Shown here: piece by piece, positions 9,030-16,164 of the stretch | How the letters are laid out: each line of letters opens with the position of its first letter | Numbering within the stretch: position 1 is the stretch's first letter | NCBI GenBank assembly: GCA_002296055.1 | Contig: DBHE01000070.1 | Span: 1 to 30,295, forward strand | Direction: 5' to 3' | From: Pseudomonadaceae bacterium UBA836 | GTDB lineage: Bacteria; Pseudomonadota; Gammaproteobacteria; Pseudomonadales; Pseudomonadaceae | DNA length: 30,295 nt | Position numbers and translations under genes: made by a program | Notes under the pieces: generated by a model | Told to the model about the DNA's origin: nothing | The model's input: the letters and a program-made list of their open reading frames with translations, nothing else | The model's database searches: none

Positions 9030-10913
9030 ATGGAGAACTCGTCATTGGAATCAGAGCTGAATTCCGTATTGGACGGTAAGACGCGCGCTCAACAGGCCCA
9101 CCGGCTGACGCTTATTGGCAATTCGCTGATGATCGTGCTGTTGCTTATTGCTGCCCGAACCATCGCGGTGGAGGACTGGTTCAACAGCGCGCTGGCTATT
9201 CTGGCGCTGGTTGTTGTGGTCGCAGCGCTGGTGCTGAACAAGCGCGACCGGGTCGAGTTATCGGTTGCCTTGGCGCTGAGCGCCATTACGCTGTTGGTCA
9301 GTATTTCCATGTGGTCGAGCCAGGGCCTTTACAGCGGCGCAATTCTGGCGTTTCCAGCCTTGCTGGTCGTGGCGGGCACGGTGGCATCCAAGCGGCTGTT
9401 TTTTGCGCTACTTGGCAGCATGCTCTGTGTCGTTTTAACCATCACCGTGGCGTCCATGATCGGCGCGCGCAATTACACACCGGCACCCATTGGGCTGGGC
9501 CGCCTAACGGTAGTCAGCAGCATCTTGATCGTGTCGGCGGTGGCCATTTCGTTGTTGATGACTGACCTGCGCAGCACACGCCAGCTGCTGCAGCAGGAGG
9601 TTGAACGCCTGCGCGCCTCAGAAGCCAAACTAACGCACCTAAAACAGCATGATTCGCTGACCGATCTACCCAACCGCCAGGTCACCGGGGAGCTGGTCCA
9701 GGCGGCTATAGGCCGGGCAAAGGGGCAGGGCAGGCAATTAGCCCTAGCGTTCGTCGATATAGACAACTTTAAGACAATCAACGACTCGCTCGGTCATGCC
9801 GCTGGCGATGTGCTGCTGCAGGTTGTTGCGCAGCGGTTGCGATCTGCCGTGCGAGATTCAGATACGGTCAGCCGCTTGGGTGGTGACGAATTCATCATGA
9901 CCTTGCCCGACCTGGATTGTCAGGACACCGCACTGAGTGTTGCCCGGCGCATGCAGGAGATGGTCGGCCAGCCAATCAGTCTGGGCGGACGGCAGCTGCT
10001 GACGTCATTGTCTATCGGCATGGCTTTGTTTCCGCGCGACGGCGACGATTTTGCCACCTTGCTGCGCAAAGCCGAGTTGGCGACCCTGCGGGCCAAGACC
10101 ACGGGCCGTAACACGTGCTGTCTGTTCGACGAGCAGATGAATGTAAATACGCACGAGCGCTTGAGTATCGAGCAGGACTTGCGTCACGCGTTGGCTAACC
10201 ATGAGTTTCAGCTTTATTTTCAACCGATTATGGCGCTATCTGAAGGTCGTTTAGTTGGTGCCGAGGCGCTGCTGCGCTGGGATCATCCCACACGAGGACT
10301 GCTGGGACCTGACGTCTTTATCGACGTGGCAGAGCAATCAGGGTTAATTACCAGCATCGGCGAGTGGGTGTTGATACACGCCTGCCAACAGGCTGCGGCC
10401 TGGCCGGGGCTGCGCGTATCGGTCAACCTGTCCGCGGTGCAGTTTCATCGTGGTGACCTGGAGCAAAGCGTCATCAACGCTCTGCGCGTCAGCGGGCTCA
10501 AGCCCGAACTGCTGGAGCTGGAGTTAACCGAGTCCATGCTGCTGGAAGACTCTGAGCGGTTTATGCAGCGCCTGCAAAACCTCAAGGGGCTCGGAGTGCA
10601 GTTGGCGATAGACGACTTTGGCACTGGCTACTCAAACCTGGCATATCTGCAGCGTTTCCAGGTCGACAAGCTGAAGATCGACAAATCCTTTGTGACGGAC
10701 CTTAGCGACAACGAACATAACCTGGCCATCGTTACCGCGATTATTCAGATGGCCCGCAGCCTTAAGTTGCAGACCACCGCCGAAGGCATCGAAACGTCGG
10801 GCGCCAAGGCAGCGCTGGCGAACCTTGGCTGTGAGTTTGGCCAGGGGTATCTGTTTTCCAGGCCAATGCCAGCCAACGCGTTTAATGACTATATGCAGCA
10901 GCGCGGTGCGTGA
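9030..10913 (+). CDS. Membrane GGDEF-EAL bifunctional cyclic-di-GMP enzyme
   Basis: Makes and/or breaks down the second messenger cyclic di-GMP. The protein has 627 residues. Six hydrophobic segments between about residues 27 and 178 form an MHYT/MASE-like membrane input module I cannot assign to a named family. A short charged linker (about 180-203) that may form a coiled coil follows. The GGDEF domain (about 205-370) has the intact G-G-D-E-F at 284-288, with the inhibitory I-site RxxD (R275-D278) exactly five residues before it. The EAL domain (about 380-620) has E-A-L at 412-414, the D-D-F-G-T-G loop and E-G-I-E at 585-588. Both domains look catalytically competent, so net activity cannot be read from sequence. 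It is divergent from the hybrid kinase, but a functional link is only inference. The start at 9030 has no strong ribosome binding site. Confidence 0.92.
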   Translation: MENSSLESELNSVLDGKTRAQQAHRLTLIGNSLMIVLLLIAARTIAVEDWFNSALAILALVVVVAALVLNKRDRVELSVALALSAITLLVSISMWSSQGLYSGAILAFPALLVVAGTVASKRLFFALLGSMLCVVLTITVASMIGARNYTPAPIGLGRLTVVSSILIVSAVAISLLMTDLRSTRQLLQQEVERLRASEAKLTHLKQHDSLTDLPNRQVTGELVQAAIGRAKGQGRQLALAFVDIDNFKTINDSLGHAAGDVLLQVVAQRLRSAVRDSDTVSRLGGDEFIMTLPDLDCQDTALSVARRMQEMVGQPISLGGRQLLTSLSIGMALFPRDGDDFATLLRKAELATLRAKTTGRNTCCLFDEQMNVNTHERLSIEQDLRHALANHEFQLYFQPIMALSEGRLVGAEALLRWDHPTRGLLGPDVFIDVAEQSGLITSIGEWVLIHACQQAAAWPGLRVSVNLSAVQFHRGDLEQSVINALRVSGLKPELLELELTESMLLEDSERFMQRLQNLKGLGVQLAIDDFGTGYSNLAYLQRFQVDKLKIDKSFVTDLSDNEHNLAIVTAIIQMARSLKLQTTAEGIETSGAKAALANLGCEFGQGYLFSRPMPANAFNDYMQQRGA

Positions 10914-10948
10914 GATGGTCTACATCGAGCGGCACTGGCATGGGTTCG

Positions 10949-10964
10949 CATAATATATATTATG
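10949..10964. repeat. Perfect 16-bp AT-rich palindrome
   Basis: CATAATATATATTATG is identical to its reverse complement. It lies in the short gap between the convergent GGDEF-EAL and solute-binding-protein genes and is far more AT-rich than its surroundings. It is paired with a second perfect 16-bp palindrome eight bases downstream. It could be a protein-binding site or part of a termination region. Confidence 0.7.
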
Positions 10965-10972
10965 TTAAATAC

Positions 10973-10988
10973 GGTATTGCGCAATACC
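10973..10988. terminator. Perfect 16-bp palindrome, possible terminator of the minus-strand gene
   Basis: GGTATTGCGCAATACC is a perfect palindrome able to form a 6-bp stem with a GCGC loop. Read on the minus strand, it comes 16 bases after the stop of the solute-binding-protein gene and is followed by GTATTTAACATAAT, a loosely T-rich stretch. That order fits a weak intrinsic terminator, but a protein-binding palindrome is equally possible. Confidence 0.4.
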
Positions 10989-11004
10989 AGCCCCTTTGGT
11001 TTGC

Positions 11005-11763
11005 CTACTGCACTACGCAATCTCGCTGGCTAACAGGTTCACCTGACATTTTGCCGTGCAGCAGCCTTTTGATCAGTTCAATTCGCGGCTGATTATCGGG
11101 CGCGCTACGTAAGGCTATTACCAGCGGCAAGTCTGGCAATAGCTTGATGATCTTTAGCTCGCCAGCTCCCTCTTTGTCGGCGAGATATTGCAGTACCGTC
11201 GGGTCTGTTATGGCCAGGTCGAAGCGTTTGGCTACGAGCATCTTCAAAAGCGACAGATCACTGGTAGCCCCGCTGTCCGTGTTGGCTGCGTACTGCTGCA
11301 TCAGAGCATGCACATTGGCTGGATAGGTGTAGCTGTTTACGACGCCAACACGATAACGCTCGAATAGCTGTGACAAGTCGTCCGGCGCAACCTCGCTGTC
11401 GGATAAGCCCATCACCGCCAAATTGGATGAGGTAACCGGATTGGACTGCACAAAACCGCTTCTGACTTCCTCCGGCCAGGCTGGGAAATACCCGAGATAG
11501 TCACTGCTACGCGCTATTTCCTGCGCGCGCCGCCAAGGATAGAACTCCACCTGCAGCTCGATATTGCACTGTCTTAACACGTTGCGCAGGCTTTGGATGG
11601 CGTTGCCGCCGTTGTTCATTCGGGAGCTCGCGTACGGCTCCCACTCCAGCGATGTGATGCGCCAGACCTGCCGTGCTTGCGCGCCGGCCTTGCACCAGCT
11701 GAGCAACAGTGCGGCGATAACCAATGAGGCAGTCAGCAGATAGTGTCGGCGCTGTAACAACAT
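11005..11763 (-). CDS. Periplasmic solute-binding protein (SBP_bac_3-like), orphan
   Basis: A 252-residue protein resembling the periplasmic binding component of polar amino-acid-type ABC transporters, also used as a stand-alone sensor-like protein in pseudomonads. Residues 1-28 form a signal peptide (hydrophobic core L-V-I-A-A-L-L-L, likely cleavage after A-G-A). The mature part begins with W-x-I-T-S-L-E-W-x-P-Y, the usual first strand of this fold, and contains a Y-P-W-R-R-A motif common in small orphan members. Length fits the family. No permease or ATPase gene is adjacent, so its ligand and partner are unknown. It lies 58 bases downstream of, and on the same strand as, the LysR gene and could be co-transcribed with it. 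Confidence 0.75.
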   Translation of the reverse strand: MLLQRRHYLLTASLVIAALLLSWCKAGAQARQVWRITSLEWEPYASSRMNNGGNAIQSLRNVLRQCNIELQVEFYPWRRAQEIARSSDYLGYFPAWPEEVRSGFVQSNPVTSSNLAVMGLSDSEVAPDDLSQLFERYRVGVVNSYTYPANVHALMQQYAANTDSGATSDLSLLKMLVAKRFDLAITDPTVLQYLADKEGAGELKIIKLLPDLPLVIALRSAPDNQPRIELIKRLLHGKMSGEPVSQRDCVVQ

Positions 11764-11821
11764 AGGCGTCAGGCTCTTTTCGGGCTGGTCCAGCCAGCAA
11801 GGATAGCAGTCACAATGGTCA

Positions 11822-12697
11822 TTACGGGGCAGTCAGAAGGCTCTCGCGCAGCCAGCTGGCGGCTGGTCCAAGGGGGCGCTGCCGTGACCAAATGACTTCT
11901 AGCGCCTGTTGTCGTGGCCAGCCTGGGGCGTTCAACTGAGTCAATCGCCCCGCCGCGTAGTTGTCGACCAGCCAGCGCGGCAGGCTTGCCCAACCGAACC
12001 CCAGAACCGCCAGGTCGAGCAGTATCAGATAGTTGGGTGCACTCCAGCTGCGTATGCTGCCCGCGGTTTGCTCTTCGCTTTGCCGGCTTTTGTTCAGGGT
12101 GTTCAAGCGCAATGCCCGGTGTAGCCCGAGTTGGCCAAGATCCACGCTGGAAACCTTGGCCAGCGGGTGTTCATTGGCCACATACAGAGCAAACTCGGCC
12201 CGTTCGCTGACGCTGGCGCGACCTATTTCCGGAGGGTGAGCACCGGCGCTTGGCAGCAGGCCGAGTGTGCCTCTGCCGCTGCTGATAAGGCTCACTATGT
12301 CCTCGTGTTCGGCAAAAATGCACTCAAACTCCAGTTCGGGAAAACGCTCTGCCATCTCCCGTAGCCGCGCGCTGTAGTGCGCTGACTGATAGGCGTCCGA
12401 CAACACCAGCGTCAGGCGGGGTTCCAGGCCGGCCGACAGCGCGTGTGCCGCTTGCTGTAGTTGCTCTGCCGCCGCCAGTACGCTGTTGGCGTGGCGCAAT
12501 AACCCCTGCCCTGCCTCGCTCAACATCGGAGATTTGGCGCTGCGGTCGAAGAGTGTCACGCCCAGGTCGATTTCCAATCGCGCAATTGCTTCGCTGACGG
12601 TGGACTGGCTTTTGCCCAGGCGTCGTGCGGCTGCGCTGAAACTGCCCAGGCTGGCGGCCTGAGTAAAGGCTTCAAGGGATTCGGGAGATAACTTCAT
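11822..12697 (-). CDS. LysR-family transcriptional regulator
   Basis: The 291-residue length is typical for LysR regulators. The N-terminal winged helix-turn-helix occupies about residues 3-62 (L-E-A-F-T-Q-A-A-x-L-G-S-F, A-A-R-R-L-G-K-S-Q-S-T-V-S, then L-E-x-x-L-G-V-x-L-F-D-R). The effector-binding domain spans about 90-290. It is divergent from a PACE-family efflux gene with an 83-base shared control region carrying an inverted repeat, the classical arrangement in which a LysR protein controls its divergent neighbour and itself. Known parallels are AceR/aceI in Acinetobacter and many LysR-PACE pairs. The inducer is unknown. The ATG at 12697 directly precedes the canonical N terminus. Confidence 0.93.
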   Translation of the reverse strand: MKLSPESLEAFTQAASLGSFSAAARRLGKSQSTVSEAIARLEIDLGVTLFDRSAKSPMLSEAGQGLLRHANSVLAAAEQLQQAAHALSAGLEPRLTLVLSDAYQSAHYSARLREMAERFPELEFECIFAEHEDIVSLISSGRGTLGLLPSAGAHPPEIGRASVSERAEFALYVANEHPLAKVSSVDLGQLGLHRALRLNTLNKSRQSEEQTAGSIRSWSAPNYLILLDLAVLGFGWASLPRWLVDNYAAGRLTQLNAPGWPRQQALEVIWSRQRPLGPAASWLRESLLTAP

Positions 12698-12712
12698 ATC
12701 GGTTTGGCCGAT
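12698..12712. repeat. Short inverted repeat at the LysR gene start
   Basis: ATCGG-N5-CCGAT directly abuts the LysR start codon. It could be a second regulator contact site or a leader hairpin masking translation initiation. The arms are only 5 bp, so chance occurrence is possible. Confidence 0.3.
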
Positions 12713-12714
12713 GG

Positions 12715-12749
12715 TTTCTAATTTCTACCTAAAGGATAGACCGTAGAAA
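12715..12749. promoter_or_regulatory. Candidate LysR operator between regulator and efflux gene
   Basis: TTTCTAC (12722-12728) and GTAGAAA (12743-12749) form a perfect 7-bp inverted repeat separated by 14 bases. An extra direct half-site TTTCTA lies at 12715-12720. The location, midway between the divergent starts, and the presence of several half-sites are what is known for LysR recognition and activation boxes. The assignment to the adjacent regulator is inference. Confidence 0.5.
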
Positions 12750-12780
12750 ATGCGCCTGTCGAATGATTGGAGTGCTTTTC

Positions 12781-13230
12781 ATGAGTGTGGCTGTTGTGGT
12801 GCCTCGTAAATCCTTGTCTGAACGGGTTGTTCATGCCTTGTTGTTCGAGGCGCTGGCAGTACTGCTGTTCTCACCGCTAGTGGCCTTGGTCAGCGGTAAG
12901 TCGCTGGCGCACAGCGGTATGCTGACGGTGATGATGTCGTTCGTTGCCGTGCTCTGGAACATGGTTTTCACTGCGGGGTTTGAGGCGCTGGAGCGCAGGC
13001 GTGGGTGGCGGCGGACCCTGCGCCTGCGTCTGGCCCATGCCTGCCTGTTCGAGGTCGGCTTGATCGTGGCGCTGGTGCCGATGATTGCCTGGTGGATGCA
13101 GGTTGATCTGCTGCAGGCGCTGCTGCTGGACATCGGTCTGGTTATGCTGTTTCTGCCTTACACGCTCGTGTTCAACTGGCTATATGATCGATATCGCCCG
13201 AGCCTATTGGCGTCCAGGCAGCAGGTTTGA
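12781..13230 (+). CDS. PACE-family proton-coupled efflux protein
   Basis: Small inner-membrane exporter of the proteobacterial antimicrobial compound efflux family (AceI-like, built from two tandem bacterial transmembrane-pair domains). Four hydrophobic helices are visible. Signature motifs are present: R-V-V-H-A-L-L-F-E near residues 15-23 (E23 corresponds to the functionally essential Glu of AceI), W-N-x-x-F-x-x-x-F-E near 59-68, the second-domain H-A-C-L-F-E near 86-91, and F-N-W-L-Y-D-R near 132-138. The start is put at 12781 because GGAGTG at 12769-12774 is well spaced from it; an in-frame ATG at 12763 adds six residues but has no ribosome binding site. Known substrates include chlorhexidine and short-chain diamines for some members; the substrate here is not predictable. 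Confidence 0.9.
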   Translation: MSVAVVVPRKSLSERVVHALLFEALAVLLFSPLVALVSGKSLAHSGMLTVMMSFVAVLWNMVFTAGFEALERRRGWRRTLRLRLAHACLFEVGLIVALVPMIAWWMQVDLLQALLLDIGLVMLFLPYTLVFNWLYDRYRPSLLASRQQV

Positions 13231-13251
13231 CATTCACTGTGCCAATCTGGG

Positions 13252-13280
13252 TTGACGCTCCCCTGCCCCTGCGGATTAAT
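13252..13280 (+). promoter_or_regulatory. Candidate sigma-70 promoter of the alpha/beta hydrolase
   Basis: TTGACG (13252-13257, 5/6) is followed by exactly 17 bases and ATTAAT (13275-13280, poor -10). The predicted start is about 28 bases before the hydrolase ATG. The good -35 and spacing are offset by the weak -10. Confidence 0.35.
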
Positions 13281-13314
13281 GCGGACACTGACCGCACAAT
13301 AATAAGGACCGCGC

Positions 13315-14283
13315 ATGTACAGTGTTGACGACATTCAGCTGGAGCAGCGCCTGATTGACGGCGTAAACACGCGTATTGCCAGTGTCGGCGAAGGGCCGGT
13401 AGCGCTGTTGATTCACGGCTGGCCAGAGTGTTGGTACTCCTGGCGGCCGCAAATGGTAGCGTTGGCCAACGCCGGGTTTCGCGCCGTTGCACCGGATATG
13501 CCGGGGTTTGGCGAGACCGCAGCGTTGCCGCACATTGAAGATTACAACGCAAACCGCATCGCCGCCTTTATGCAGGCGCTGATCGGGTACGCCAACGACG
13601 GCCAGCCGGTGTTGCTGGTCGGTCATGACTGGGGCGCGATCAACTGCTGGCAGTTTGTTCAGCTGCATCCTGAGCTGATCGAGCGTTTGGTGATCATGAG
13701 CGTGCCGCTGCGACCGGTTGCCGATATTCCGCCTATTGAGTTTTTGCGGGGGTACTTTGCCGGCAATTTCTTTTATCAGGTCTACTTCCAGGAACCGGGC
13801 GTGGCCGAGGCAGAATTTGATGCCGACCCCGAGGGCATCCTGCGTGCGCTTTATTGCTCACCTGATACGCCGCGGCATCCACCGGTGCTGGGCAAGGCCT
13901 TGTCCGAGGGCGGTGGCTGGATTGGTCGATTGGGTGTGCCCAAGGTGCAGCCGGGGTGGCTGAGCGACGACATGCTGGCGTACTACCTGGCCGCCTATCG
14001 GCACAGCGGTTTTGCCGGCGGGATCAACTACTATCGCAATCTGGACGAGAACTGGCGCCAGTTGCTGCCGCTGCGTAACAAGACCATCGCCTGTCCGGTG
14101 CTGTTTCTGGCTGGCAGTGATGACATGGTCATTCAGGGCGCAGATGAGGCGGCACTGCGCGAGATGATGAGTGGCCGCGTGCCGCAGCTGGAGATAGCCT
14201 TGTACCCGCGAATTGGGCATTGGCTGCAAAATGAGGCCGCCGAGCAGGTCAACGTTGACCTGCTGGCGTTTGCTAAAGCCTGA
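13315..14283 (+). CDS. Alpha/beta hydrolase, epoxide-hydrolase-like
   Basis: A 322-residue soluble hydrolase of the epoxide hydrolase / haloalkane dehalogenase branch. The oxyanion-hole motif H-G-W-P-E is at 34-38. The nucleophile elbow G-H-D-W-G has Asp (D105), as in epoxide hydrolases and dehalogenases and not Ser as in esterases. The acid is probably D269/D270 (G-S-D-D) and the catalytic His is H302 (G-H-W-L-Q). Lid-domain tyrosines are likely Y157 (Y-F-Q-E) and Y240, and a Tyr pair in the lid is the epoxide-hydrolase signature. AAGGA at 13304-13308 supports the ATG at 13315. A strong hairpin follows the stop. The likely reaction is opening of an epoxide to a diol; fluoroacetate dehalogenase-like activity is an alternative that sequence alone cannot exclude. 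Confidence 0.85.
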   Translation: MYSVDDIQLEQRLIDGVNTRIASVGEGPVALLIHGWPECWYSWRPQMVALANAGFRAVAPDMPGFGETAALPHIEDYNANRIAAFMQALIGYANDGQPVLLVGHDWGAINCWQFVQLHPELIERLVIMSVPLRPVADIPPIEFLRGYFAGNFFYQVYFQEPGVAEAEFDADPEGILRALYCSPDTPRHPPVLGKALSEGGGWIGRLGVPKVQPGWLSDDMLAYYLAAYRHSGFAGGINYYRNLDENWRQLLPLRNKTIACPVLFLAGSDDMVIQGADEAALREMMSGRVPQLEIALYPRIGHWLQNEAAEQVNVDLLAFAKA

Positions 14284-14292
14284 GTCGAGTTT

Positions 14293-14317
14293 CCCCAGCC
14301 CCGATAAGGGGCTGGGG
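14293..14317. terminator. Strong hairpin between convergent hydrolase and cyoE
   Basis: Perfect 10-bp GC-rich stem CCCCAGCCCC / GGGGCTGGGG with a 5-base loop, 9 bases after the hydrolase stop and 2 bases beyond the cyoE stop. There is no real T tract on either strand. Its stability and its position between two converging genes argue for a bidirectional terminator or 3'-end stabiliser. Confidence 0.65.
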
Positions 14318-14319
14318 CA

Positions 14320-15210
14320 TTACAGGCCGGTAAACAGCAAGGGCGTAGGAACGGCGCGAAAATCAATCGACATCATCAGGCTCAGCGCGGTGATGGCGAT
14401 GATTGAGAAGCCGAACAGTTTGCGTGCCCAGACCCGATCATCCACTTCCTCGCGGTAGCCGGACAGCGCAATCAAGAGCCACCAGATACTGACCAGCAGG
14501 GCAATGACCAGGTACCCGTAACCGGCAAACCCGGACAGCGTCAGCATCAGCGCCGCCGCTGCAAAGGCAAGGATGTACCAGACGATGTGCTGCTTGGTGA
14601 CCCGAATGCCCTCTTTAACCGGCAACACCGGAATACCGGCTGCGCTGTAATCATCGAAGCGGAAGATGGCAATCGCGTAGGAATGCGGCATCTGCCACAG
14701 ACAGAAGATCAACAGCAGCAGCGCCGCGCCGGTATCGAACTGGCCCGTTACCGCGCAGTAGCCCACCACCGGCGGCATGGCCCCAGACAGGCTGCCGACC
14801 AGCGTGCCGTAGACCGAGCGGCGCTTCATCCAGAGGCTGTATACCCCGACGTAGATAAAGAAGCCGAAGGCCGCCAGCGCGGTGGCTACCGGTGTGGTGT
14901 ACCACCACAGTAAGCCAAAGCCTGCCACGCCCAACACGATGCCGTGCGTTACTGCCGCCAGCAGTGAAATTTGCCCGGTGACCAGCACCCTGCCCCGTGT
15001 GCGTTGCATATGACGATCAATATCGCGATCAATGCAGTTATTCATCACACAGCCACTGGCAACCACCAGCGACAGCCCAACCACGGTGGCCAGTAGCAGA
15101 CCGAGATCGATCTGCCCCTGGGCGGCAAGGAAGTAGCCCCCCGCCACCGCTATCAGGTTGCCAAAGATGATGCCGGGCTTGGTGACCAGCAGGTAACGTT
15201 TGAGTTTCAC
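14320..15210 (-). CDS. cyoE: Protoheme IX farnesyltransferase (heme O synthase) CyoE
   Basis: Integral membrane prenyltransferase of the UbiA superfamily that attaches a farnesyl group to heme B to make heme O, the cofactor of the cytochrome bo3 oxidase encoded just upstream. The 296 residues match the family. Several transmembrane helices are visible. The N-N-x-x-D-R-D-I-D-R prenyl-diphosphate-binding motif is at about 57-66 with the conserved M-x-R-T-R-G-R following. The start is GTG at 15210, overlapping the cyoD stop (GTGA), so translation is coupled. It is the last gene of the cyo operon, ending at a strong hairpin. Confidence 0.97.
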   Translation of the reverse strand: MKLKRYLLVTKPGIIFGNLIAVAGGYFLAAQGQIDLGLLLATVVGLSLVVASGCVMNNCIDRDIDRHMQRTRGRVLVTGQISLLAAVTHGIVLGVAGFGLLWWYTTPVATALAAFGFFIYVGVYSLWMKRRSVYGTLVGSLSGAMPPVVGYCAVTGQFDTGAALLLLIFCLWQMPHSYAIAIFRFDDYSAAGIPVLPVKEGIRVTKQHIVWYILAFAAAALMLTLSGFAGYGYLVIALLVSIWWLLIALSGYREEVDDRVWARKLFGFSIIAITALSLMMSIDFRAVPTPLLFTGL

Positions 15211-15545
15211 TGGAACATCCAGGGCATCATCAGCATGTCGGCGTTGATCATGATCCAGATAGCCAAACCCACCAGCATCACGATGATCAGCACAGTGAAC
15301 AGGAAAGCCAGCAGGTTCCAGCGGCCCTCGGACGAGGTGTTCATATGCAGGAAGCAGACGAGGTGCACAACGATCTGCACTACCCCCATGGCCAGCATGC
15401 TGATCAAGTTGACGCTCTGGCTGAACTGCCCGCTCATCACCACCCCGAATGGGATGGCAGTGAGGATCACTGAAAGGATGAAACCGATGGCGTAGGAGCC
15501 GTAGCTGCCGTGGCCGGCACCGGCATCAGAATGCGCATGACTCAT
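15207..15545 (-). CDS. cyoD: Cytochrome bo3 ubiquinol oxidase subunit IV CyoD
   Basis: Small subunit of the bo3 oxidase, with three transmembrane helices in 112 residues. It is proposed to assist assembly and CuB binding in subunit I. The N terminus is His- and Gly-rich (M-S-H-A-H-S-D), as usual for CyoD, and the helix ending in V-C-F-L-H-M is conserved. The start is set at 15545, where the ATG overlaps the cyoC stop by one base (TGATG) and a G-rich ribosome binding site lies upstream. The frame is open further to 15626, but that extension lies inside cyoC. Confidence 0.95.
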   Translation of the reverse strand: MSHAHSDAGAGHGSYGSYAIGFILSVILTAIPFGVVMSGQFSQSVNLISMLAMGVVQIVVHLVCFLHMNTSSEGRWNLLAFLFTVLIIVMLVGLAIWIMINADMLMMPWMFQ

Positions 15546-16162
15546 CAGACAACCCCCATCAGATAGACAATGGTGAATACGCAGATCCAGACGATGTCGA
15601 GGAAGTGCCAGAACAGACTCAGGCACATCAATCGTGTGTTGTTGCGCTCAGTCAGGCCGCGCTGGCTGACCTGCAGCATCATTACGATCATCCACACCAG
15701 ACCGGCGGTGACGTGCAGCCCGTGCATGCCGACCAGCGTGAAGAAGGACGACAGAAACGCGCTGCGGTCAGGACCAAAGCCCTCGGCGATCAGGTGGTGG
15801 AACTCGTTGATCTCCATGCCGATAAACCCGGCCCCCAGCACGAAGGTGGCGGCCAGCCAACCCAGCGTCTGGCCCTTGATGCCGCGATGGGCGGCAATCA
15901 TGGCAAAGCCGTAGGTGCAGCTGCTGACCAGCAGCAGCGCGGTTTCACCCAGCACGTAGGGCAGCTCGAAGATGTCCTTACCGCTGGGCCCGCCGGCCGT
16001 GTGGTTAACCAGCACGGCGTAGGTGGCGAACACACAGGCAAACAGGATGCAGTCGGTCATCAGGTAGAGCCAGAAGCCGAATACGGTGTTGCCGCCGGTG
16101 TCGTGATGCTCGTGGTCGTGGTGCGCCACGGTGTGGTTAGCGTGCATGACAGTACTGGACAT
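15545..16162 (-). CDS. cyoC: Cytochrome bo3 ubiquinol oxidase subunit III CyoC
   Basis: Subunit III of the heme-copper quinol oxidase, 205 residues with five transmembrane helices, matching E. coli CyoC (204). A His-rich cytoplasmic N terminus (H-D-H-E-H-H-D) precedes helix 1. The conserved F-W-x-Y-L-M-T-D-C segment and the G-M-H-G-L-H-V-x-x-G motif of COX3 proteins are present. It starts two bases after the cyoB stop and overlaps cyoD by one base. Confidence 0.96.
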   Translation of the reverse strand: MSSTVMHANHTVAHHDHEHHDTGGNTVFGFWLYLMTDCILFACVFATYAVLVNHTAGGPSGKDIFELPYVLGETALLLVSSCTYGFAMIAAHRGIKGQTLGWLAATFVLGAGFIGMEINEFHHLIAEGFGPDRSAFLSSFFTLVGMHGLHVTAGLVWMIVMMLQVSQRGLTERNNTRLMCLSLFWHFLDIVWICVFTIVYLMGVV

Positions 16163-16164
16163 GG

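Noticed and set aside
12831-13133. A 100-codon minus-strand frame opposite the PACE gene
   Set aside because: The + strand frame carries all PACE motifs. The antisense frame is Ser/Thr/Arg-rich without a start context.
15546-15626. Upstream extension of cyoD
   Set aside because: It lies inside cyoC. The internal ATG at 15545 overlaps the cyoC stop and gives the normal CyoD N terminus.
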